A stretch of 64,000 nt of DNA from Rothia sp. ZJ932 (GTDB taxonomy: Bacteria; Actinomycetota; Actinomycetes; Actinomycetales; Micrococcaceae), in NCBI RefSeq assembly GCF_016924835.1, contig NZ_CP070480.1:1922001-1986000 (forward strand). The letters run 5' to 3'. The position numbers and the translations under genes were made by a program. This document shows, one piece after another, positions 57,966-64,000 of this stretch. How positions within the stretch are numbered: the stretch's first letter is position 1; each line of letters opens with the position of its first letter. The notes under the pieces are model-generated. The model was not told where the DNA came from, did no database searches, and saw only the letters and a program-made list of their open reading frames with translations.

Positions 57966-59087
57966 CTAAGAGAGAAAATGTTCACTGGCTGCGTGTTCGC
58001 GCAGATACTCACGCAAATAGGGAATCGTAAAATCGAGGTAGCCGTGCCGAGGTGAGTAAATGATTTCAAACTCCATGAGACGGCGGCGGTAGGTATTAGC
58101 GTACTGGTTACTGATCTGCAATCTTTCAATGATGTCGCTGACTCTGCTGGATTCGGAGTCAACAGCCATCGCCGCCAAGAAACTCTTATCAACGTTAGAG
58201 AGCGTTGCTAGGGCAGGCTCGTGTACCAGGTGTCCCACCCGTCGAGTAGCAGCTTTCACGCCATCTACTGCCTGCTGCTTGCCAATCGATTCAGCCCCAC
58301 GAGAAGCCCTCCAGCACTCGAACCCCACGCTCTGAATCAGAAACGGATACCCGCGGGTACCTTCCACTGCCGTAGCCAAGGCGTCGGGCGCAAAATCGCG
58401 TCCGTTAGCTGAGGCTGGAATAGAAAGCGCCTGCTCTATATCTTCGCTGCTGACAGTTCCTAGCTCAACACGCTCAGCTCTGCGTAGGAAGGTCAGTACC
58501 TCATCATTGAGAAGGTCACTCACAGCCTCAGGTAGACCGGCAGCGCAAAAACCAATATTCTTACCGCGTCTAAAAGCGTGTTGTATTTCTTGGGTGAGCG
58601 GCCGCAAATCATCGACCGCGCTTCGGTGGGCTTCATCGACGGTAATGAGAACCCCAGCGCCCTGTTCTGTAAAAATATCGGTTAGTTCAAAGAGACTGGT
58701 GCGCAACCCGCTTGCTGCTTGTGGCGAGTCGTTGAGGGTAACTCCCGCCCCTACCCCTAGAACAGTGGCGCTCACCTGTTTGATAGATCGCTGAGCGGAC
58801 GCGCGGTAGCGGGCAAGAGCCGAAGGGAGAATATCTTGAGTCAGCTCGTCCAACAGACCTTTACGGGCGGTCAATGAAATAACCAGCCAACCGTGATGAC
58901 GCGCCACATCTTCTAGGGCGTTGAGAAGGACCGTCTTACCTGAGCCCCTCGTACCGGTAATGAGCATAGCGCGCGATGGCGAGCCCACCCCATCAGCTAA
59001 CCCCTCCTCGAAGTCAGCGATGATATTGTCTCTGCCCACCAACAAAGGCGGAGTTACTCCGAAGGAAGGCGTAAAAGGATTAGACAT
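57966..59087 (-). CDS. AAA-type ATPase (ORC/STAND-like) with C-terminal winged helix
   Basis: The 373-residue protein begins PPLLVGRDNIIADFEEGL (AAA_16-like start), Walker A ITGTRGSGKT (45-52), Walker B GVLITVDEAHR near 148, sensor 1 NIGFCAAGLPE and an Arg-rich LRRAERVELG, then a lid domain and a C-terminal winged-helix part (NQYANTYRRRLMEFEII). Archaeal-ATPase/ORC-like proteins of this kind bind DNA or sense a ligand; no partner gene is adjacent. It is framed exactly by two identical 105-bp palindromic repeats and preceded by TTCTTATT repeats, so it looks like a moving or recently inserted cassette. Confidence 0.8.
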   Translation of the reverse strand: MSNPFTPSFGVTPPLLVGRDNIIADFEEGLADGVGSPSRAMLITGTRGSGKTVLLNALEDVARHHGWLVISLTARKGLLDELTQDILPSALARYRASAQRSIKQVSATVLGVGAGVTLNDSPQAASGLRTSLFELTDIFTEQGAGVLITVDEAHRSAVDDLRPLTQEIQHAFRRGKNIGFCAAGLPEAVSDLLNDEVLTFLRRAERVELGTVSSEDIEQALSIPASANGRDFAPDALATAVEGTRGYPFLIQSVGFECWRASRGAESIGKQQAVDGVKAATRRVGHLVHEPALATLSNVDKSFLAAMAVDSESSRVSDIIERLQISNQYANTYRRRLMEFEIIYSPRHGYLDFTIPYLREYLREHAASEHFLS

Positions 59088-59094
59088 GTAAAGG

Positions 59095-59150
59095 TTCTTT
59101 CTTATTCTTTTTTATTTCTTCTTATTCTTTCTTATTTTTCTTATTTTGGC
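59095..59150. repeat. TTCTTATT short tandem-like repeats before the ATPase gene
   Basis: About 50 bp made of TTCTTATT units separated by T or C runs, immediately upstream of the ATG at 59087. On the coding strand it is A/G-rich (AATAAGAA). It overlaps the 5' leader and could change length by slippage. Confidence 0.7.
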
Positions 59151-59244
59151 GAGCGCTGCTGCTCCAGAACCAGCAAGTATCGAGGACGCAACCTGCGCAC
59201 CTAGCGTCCGGTTCTTTTCCCCACCCCCTGCCCTGCTCTGTTCC

Positions 59245-59349
59245 CTTACGGTGTGACCACGCTAGATTCACCAGTGACCGGGTTCTGCTCTAGTCACCAC
59301 GTTTATTGCGGTCACTAGAGCAGAGCGTGGTCACACGGTGGGCGGACGC
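59245..59349. repeat. 105-bp palindromic repeat, copy 2
   Basis: Identical to 57839-57943; ends 29 bp before the pseudouridine synthase start, so it may carry that gene's promoter or terminate readthrough. Confidence 0.93.
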
Positions 59350-59378
59350 GCGCAGTCTCAGCGCTTGCGGCTAAACTG

Positions 59379-60485
59379 GTGAGCGTGTCAGCTCGACGAA
59401 TAACCCGCCACGATAAAAACCCGCCCCTACCCCAGCGCGCCGGGATAGACCCGGTGGCTTTGTTGCTGCCTCATGCCGGTGAGAGCCCAGAGCAGGCAGC
59501 TGCCGCTCAACCGCCAAGGCCCACCGACACCTTTGGGGCGTCCTGCGTCTTTGACTATCTGGTTAACCGTTTTTACCCGCACGATGCCGCTATTATTCGT
59601 GCCCGTTTTAATGCCCGCGAAGTCAGGGATTCCACCGGGGCTGACATTGCGCCCGAGGCTCCGCTGGTGGGGCAGAAAATCTGGTACTACCGGGAGCTAC
59701 CCACCGAGCGGGCGGTTCCTTTTGATATGCCGGTACTGTATGAAGATGAGTGGGTGCTTGCTGTTGATAAACCGCATTTTCTACCGACCACACCTAACGG
59801 TTCTTTCGTAGCGCATACGGCTCTCACCCAGTTGAGGGTGCGTGAAGAAAACCCGCTGCTCATACCCATTCACCGGCTAGATAGACCCACCGCCGGGGTG
59901 GTGCTTTTCGCGAAGACGGTGGAGGCTCGTGCGCCGTTTCAGCTGATGTTTCAAAACCGGCTGGTTAGTAAAACCTACGAGGCAGTTGCCGCGGGTCAGC
60001 CACTAGCGCCCGGAGAAAGCATCGAGCTACGCACCCGTATTGAAAAAGAGCACGGCAAGTTGCAGGTGAGTCAGACCAGCGCCCAAGAGACTGCCGCCGC
60101 GGGTCAGGTGGCTAACGCTCACTCCCGTATCGCGTGCTTGGCTACCTACGAGCTGCCCACAGGCGTCCTGCCTGCAACCTCTGCGGCGAACCCAGCGCTC
60201 CCCCTGCCCACTGGCGTCCTTAGCCACTACCTCTTGGAACCGATCACCGGCAAGACCCACCAGTTGCGAGCGCATCTGTGGGCGCTGGGCACCCCCATTG
60301 CTGGGGATGTGCTCTACCCGCAGGTGCTGCCCGTTGCCGATGATGAACCTGAGCTGCCCCTTCAGTTGCTAGCACGCACGGTCAGTTTTACCCACCCCAT
60401 CACTGGTGAGGATACACTCATTACCAGCAAGAGGCAGCTTTTGCTTGCTCCTGAGAATCTTGCGACCCGTACAATACATTCTTGA
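59379..60485 (+). CDS. RluA-family RNA pseudouridine synthase
   Basis: The 368-residue enzyme isomerises uridine in rRNA or tRNA. The catalytic motif is IPIHRLDRPTAGVVLFAK, preceded by VLAVDKPHFLPTTP and followed by LVSKTYEAV and ITGKTHQLRAHLWALG. The N-terminal 60 residues are a low-similarity extension. Two GTG codons (59379 and 59385) could start it. Which RNA position is modified is not clear from sequence. Confidence 0.9.
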   Translation: MSVSARRITRHDKNPPLPQRAGIDPVALLLPHAGESPEQAAAAQPPRPTDTFGASCVFDYLVNRFYPHDAAIIRARFNAREVRDSTGADIAPEAPLVGQKIWYYRELPTERAVPFDMPVLYEDEWVLAVDKPHFLPTTPNGSFVAHTALTQLRVREENPLLIPIHRLDRPTAGVVLFAKTVEARAPFQLMFQNRLVSKTYEAVAAGQPLAPGESIELRTRIEKEHGKLQVSQTSAQETAAAGQVANAHSRIACLATYELPTGVLPATSAANPALPLPTGVLSHYLLEPITGKTHQLRAHLWALGTPIAGDVLYPQVLPVADDEPELPLQLLARTVSFTHPITGEDTLITSKRQLLLAPENLATRTIHS

Positions 60486-60522
60486 GATTTTTTACCCCCC
60501 CCTTTACGTTTGAAAGAAGCCC

Positions 60523-61743
60523 ATGACCACTGATTTTTCTCAGTACTCTGATCTTGCTGCCCGCTCTGTGATGCACCATTTTGGCACCCGTGTCTTGGGT
60601 GTTCCTGGTACCTTGCTGGGTAAGGTGGTAGCCCCTGATCGTCGCTCGCGGGGTGATAAGTTTAAGCACTGGCATTACTGGTGGCAGGCGCATTTTTTGG
60701 ATAACGCGGTGGACGCCGGTTTCAGGTGTTTGCGTGCTCATCAGCGTGAGGACGCGCATCAGTGGCTTCAGCGGGCGCAGGCGTTGCAGCGGGGTATTAC
60801 TGCCCGCAATTTCGGCACCGTGATCAATGATTATTATGACGATATGGCGTGGCTGACCCTAGCTCTAGAGCGTATGAATCGTCTGCATCTTGCCCTGCAC
60901 GGCACCGGTGATGTGAGGGCGCAGGACGCGGCGGTAACCCTGTATACTCAGCTGACGGAGGCTTGCAATGATGAGTTGGGCGGTGGCGCTTTTTGGTCTA
61001 AGGCGAGGGATTTTAAAAACACTCCGGCGACTGCGCCTATTGCCCTAGCTTTTGCCCGCGCTCACCGTTTAGAAGACGCTGCCGAACTCTTGGGGTGGTT
61101 GCGTACCCGTCTTTGGGACGCTGATGAGGGCATTTACCGTGATGGTTTGCGCATGATCGGCGGTTCGGTGGAGTCTACCCGTTTAGAGTCAGCTGCCTAT
61201 TCCTATAACTCCGGGCCTGTATTGGCTGCTACTCTTGCCCTTGCCGCTCAGGTGAGTGAGCGCGTCCGCCCGGTAGAAGCCGGTGATATTGGTTCGTTGC
61301 AGGACGCGCGTGAGCACGCCCGCGCAATTGTTGAGGGTGTGGCGCGGCAATTCACACAGCCCTTTGATACCGGGGCTGAGACTGTGCAGGTACTCAAAAC
61401 CTTCGGCGACGGTGACGGTGGGCTCTTTACCGGTATTCTCACCCGCTACCTGGCAGAGGCTGCTCGCTCGCCCCTGGTCAATGAGCAAACCCGCACTCTG
61501 GCACGTACCCTGGTCTGTGATACCGCCCGGGTGCTGTGGATGGGCAGACGCGAATTCGACCCCAACCTCCAGGTCAATCTGGCGGGGGTGGATGTTACCG
61601 AAATACGAGGGGAATCAGTGGCGCTCTTCTCACCCAACCCCGTTGAACACGCCTCAGACGCCCTCGTGCCCGGCGCGCGCGTTGAACTCTCACCCCAGCT
61701 ACAAGCCTGGATGATTTTCGAAGCAGCAGCGACCCTGAGCTAA
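60523..61743 (+). CDS. GH76 family glycoside hydrolase-like protein
   Basis: The 406-residue protein folds as an (alpha/alpha)6 barrel with the GH76 catalytic aspartate pair in NDYYDDMAWLTLALER, the WHYWWQAHFLDNAVDA opening, GGGAFWSKARDFKNTPA and ALAFARAH. GH76 enzymes are alpha-1,6-mannanases. No signal peptide is present, so a cytoplasmic or non-classically placed role is implied. Starts 38 bp after the pseudouridine synthase gene. Confidence 0.85.
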   Translation: MTTDFSQYSDLAARSVMHHFGTRVLGVPGTLLGKVVAPDRRSRGDKFKHWHYWWQAHFLDNAVDAGFRCLRAHQREDAHQWLQRAQALQRGITARNFGTVINDYYDDMAWLTLALERMNRLHLALHGTGDVRAQDAAVTLYTQLTEACNDELGGGAFWSKARDFKNTPATAPIALAFARAHRLEDAAELLGWLRTRLWDADEGIYRDGLRMIGGSVESTRLESAAYSYNSGPVLAATLALAAQVSERVRPVEAGDIGSLQDAREHARAIVEGVARQFTQPFDTGAETVQVLKTFGDGDGGLFTGILTRYLAEAARSPLVNEQTRTLARTLVCDTARVLWMGRREFDPNLQVNLAGVDVTEIRGESVALFSPNPVEHASDALVPGARVELSPQLQAWMIFEAAATLS

Positions 61744-61786
61744 CCTACCAACCTTCACCACGCAGTACACACTACCGAAAGTTTTT

Positions 61787-63280
61787 ATGACGTCCTCTGC
61801 CCTCTCGCCCCTTGAACGCCAGTCCGTACCCCGTACCCTGCGCAACCCACGCCTACTCTTTATCGAGATACTGGCGGGTCTAGTCACCTCGCTAGCGCTC
61901 ATTCCAGAAGCGTTAGCGTTCGCCGTCGTTGCCGGGGTTGACCCACAAGTAGGGCTCTTCACCTCCGTTATTCTGGCAATCGTCATTGCGGTGACCGGTG
62001 GTCGCCCCGCCATGATCTCAGGCGCCGCCGGATCAACCGCCCTCGTCATCGCACCCCTCGTTGCCAGCCACGGCACCGACTACCTGGTAGCAACCGTGCT
62101 GCTCGCCGGCGTCCTGCAAATCATCTTCGCAGCTGTGGGCGTCGCCAAACTTATGCGCTTTATCCCCCGGCAGGTCATGGTCGGTTTTGTGAACGCACTC
62201 GCCATTCTCATTTTCTCCTCCCAGCTGCCGCAGCTTATCGGTGTTCCCTGGCTGGTCTACCCCATGGTGGCAGTGGGCGTCCTGCTTGTTTTCGGTCTGC
62301 CCAAGCTCTCCCAGGCAATCCCCGCTCCGCTCATTGTCATTGTGGTGCTCACCGTCTTCGCTGTACTCGCTGGTGCTCGGGTGCCCACCGTCGGTGACTA
62401 CGGTCAGCTGCCCGAATCGCTGCCCGCCCTCTTCTTCCCCAATGTTCCCCTCGACGGTGAGACCCTGCACGTTATCGCACCCTACGCCCTGGGCATCACC
62501 TTCGTCGGTCTCGTAGAATCGCTCATGACCGCCAAACTCGTGGACGACATCACCGACACCCACTCCAACAAAACCCGTGAATCATGGGGGCTGGGCGTTG
62601 CCAACCTCGCCACCGGCTTCTTCGGCGGCATGGGTGGCTGCGCCATGATCGGTCAAACCATGATTAACGTCAACGGTGCCCGCGCCCGCACCCGCATCTC
62701 AACCTTCTTCTCGGGCTTCTTCATTCTGGTTCTCTCGCTCACCTTAGGCGATATTGTGGCAATGATCCCCATGGCAGCGCTGGTAGCAATCATGATTTTC
62801 GTATCGCTGACTACCTTCGACTGGCACTCCGTTCGCCCGGCAACGCTCAAGGTCATGCCGCGCAGTGAAACCCTGATTATGGTAATCACCGTGGTACTCA
62901 CCCTGCTCACCCACAACCTCGCGCTCGGCGTGGGCGCGGGCATCCTCACTGCCATGGCTTTCTTTGCCCGCAGAGTAGCCCACTTTGTCTCCCTCGACAG
63001 GGTTCTTGCCCCCAACCAGGAGAGCGTCACCTACCACGTCAACGGTGAGCTCTTCTTTGCCTCGTCCAACGACCTCTACACCCTCTTTGAATACTCAGCC
63101 GACCCTGATCGGGTCATCATTGATATGGGCGGCTCACACGTATGGGATGCCTCCACCGTCTCAACCTTGGACGCCGTTACCGCCAAATACGCCAAACTCG
63201 GCAAACAGGTAGACGTCAAGGGTCTGAATGCCCGCTCAGAAGAACTCCACGGACGCCTGACCGGCAAGGTAGGGCTGTAA
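61787..63280 (+). CDS. SulP-family anion transporter with STAS domain
   Basis: The 497-residue protein has about 11-12 membrane segments with SLALIPEALAFAVVAGVDP and MISGAAGSTALVIAPLV, then FFGGMGGCAMIGQTMINVNG, as in SLC26/SulP transporters. A short C-terminal STAS domain follows (VTYHVNGELFFASSNDL and DMGGSHVWDASTVSTLD). Likely takes up sulfate, bicarbonate or another anion. It follows the GH76 gene by 43 bp. Confidence 0.93.
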   Translation: MTSSALSPLERQSVPRTLRNPRLLFIEILAGLVTSLALIPEALAFAVVAGVDPQVGLFTSVILAIVIAVTGGRPAMISGAAGSTALVIAPLVASHGTDYLVATVLLAGVLQIIFAAVGVAKLMRFIPRQVMVGFVNALAILIFSSQLPQLIGVPWLVYPMVAVGVLLVFGLPKLSQAIPAPLIVIVVLTVFAVLAGARVPTVGDYGQLPESLPALFFPNVPLDGETLHVIAPYALGITFVGLVESLMTAKLVDDITDTHSNKTRESWGLGVANLATGFFGGMGGCAMIGQTMINVNGARARTRISTFFSGFFILVLSLTLGDIVAMIPMAALVAIMIFVSLTTFDWHSVRPATLKVMPRSETLIMVITVVLTLLTHNLALGVGAGILTAMAFFARRVAHFVSLDRVLAPNQESVTYHVNGELFFASSNDLYTLFEYSADPDRVIIDMGGSHVWDASTVSTLDAVTAKYAKLGKQVDVKGLNARSEELHGRLTGKVGL

Positions 63281-63544
63281 GGCAAGAAAGCCGGGGACGG
63301 ACGCGCCTTAGAAGAGGCGTGCGCCCTGCCTCTGGTGTACCTTATCGATAGACACAATACGCTTGATGACGCACTCAGTTGGGTTGCCCTGCAGTAATGT
63401 AGAAAGACCTAATTTTCAATAAAAACTTTGAGTTCCTTAAAAAATTATTAGGATGTGGTCACAGAAGTAATCCTTCTTCAAGTCAAGTTGGGTTCAACCC
63501 ATGCTCTAGAACATTTCTAGATCCCAAATAGGAGGTTATCTACC

Positions 63545-64000
63545 ATGAGGTTTTTCTCAAACCTTTATTATAACTTTTGTTCTCCCTTTGCCTAGCAATT
63601 CCATTACTGAGCAGCCCTGCCCACGCCCAGCTCATTGGCAGTTCTTCAGCTGTCTTGGTGCCAGTAACAGATAAAACGTTAGAGCAAGATTTAACCCAAA
63701 AAACGCTACAATCTTTAAGTAACGGAGATATTAAAACAAAAACCCAAGAGGAAAGTATTAAAACTGACGAGACCACAGTTCTTCAAGTCGGTACAGAGAA
63801 GAAATTTTACAGCGTGACCGTCCCCATCACAGGTGAGTCATCGAGTAAGCTGAGTGGTCTTACCGTTATATATGATTCAGATTTCAAGGTTCAAGACTCA
63901 ATAGAGACCCTTGTTTACGAAAATACAGATTCAACCATAGCTGTTTCCTCATATAGAGATGGAATTTTACATTCAAGCGCTGCAACAGATGTAAAATTTA
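63545..64000 (+). pseudogene. AT-rich secreted protein, frameshift in the signal peptide, cut by window end
   Basis: An ATG at 63545 has a fine GGAGG nine bases upstream but its frame stops after 16 codons (MRFFSNLYYNFCSPFA). The neighbouring frame is open from 63574 to the window end and reads LCLAIPLLSSPAHA-QLIGSS, a signal peptide end, then a Thr/Lys/Ser-rich mature part (TEKKFYSVTVPITGESSSKL). An indel in the first 30 bases would join them; alternatively a TTG at 63577 starts translation. Codon use is far more AT-rich than sulP. Function unknown. Confidence 0.55.

Noticed and set aside
59095-59150. CRISPR-like repeat array
   Set aside because: Units are about 8 bp, without spacers of regular size and without cas genes.
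62033-62563. 176-codon minus-strand frame rich in Gly, Asp and His
   Set aside because: Antisense of the SulP transporter coding sequence.

Overview
This is a chromosomal window from an actinobacterium. Gene content (carD-ispD-ispF-cysS-rlmB operon, senX3-regX3/phoU, DUF2516 and DUF4232 proteins, GTP-dependent PEP carboxykinase, Lhr helicase, Nei2-type glycosylase) and the moderate GC content point to Micrococcaceae, most likely Rothia or a close relative. No 16S search was run, so the genus is inference.

Layout. 1-5 kb: iron-siderophore ABC genes (binding protein plus two FecCD permeases, ATPase outside the window) behind a DtxR/IdeR-like box, then an OafA-type acyltransferase and tRNA-Thr. 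5-9 kb: an overlapping ECF transporter operon (S, T and an unusual fused ATPase) with a nucleoside hydrolase. 9-11 kb: a membrane-anchored DsbA-like protein and a broken aminoglycoside-phosphotransferase-like gene. 11.1-17.2 kb: one complete rRNA operon on the minus strand (16S-23S-5S, no spacer tRNA). 17.2-21.6 kb: rlmB, cysS, ispF, ispD, carD. 21.9-24.3 kb: a lipoprotein and a GH13 glucosidase.

24.3-29.6 kb is the main accessory segment. It is bounded by a perfect 216-bp direct repeat, the 3' part of the GH13 gene. It holds a broken VIT-family metal transporter, an AT-rich lipoprotein of unknown function, a secreted papain-like (YiiX/NlpC type) enzyme, a perfect 28-bp palindrome, and a two-component system in decay: four frameshifts in the kinase and a 7-residue deletion in the regulator receiver domain.

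29.7-46.6 kb is mostly housekeeping: Zn alcohol dehydrogenase, RegX3/SenX3 and PhoU with a clear four-unit PHO box between them, a protease relic behind a Fur-family box, phosphoglycerate mutase, DUF2516, a PLP sulfur enzyme, tmk-holB, manA/manB, two gene stubs fused head to head, nsrR and hmp (nitric oxide response), a roadblock-like protein and an orphan double ABC ATPase.

46.6-64 kb: pckG with a leader hairpin, tRNA-Arg, ferredoxin, a DUF4232 lipoprotein, an oversized Lhr helicase, an unlisted 47-residue membrane protein, nei2, an AAA ATPase flanked by two identical 105-bp palindromic repeats (a third relative lies at 35.6 kb), a pseudouridine synthase, a GH76 protein, a SulP transporter, and the start of an AT-rich secreted protein whose signal peptide carries a frameshift.

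The most unusual items are the repeat-flanked ATPase cassette, the 216-bp repeat bounding a decaying island, and the ECF ATPase that can form only one complete ATP site.
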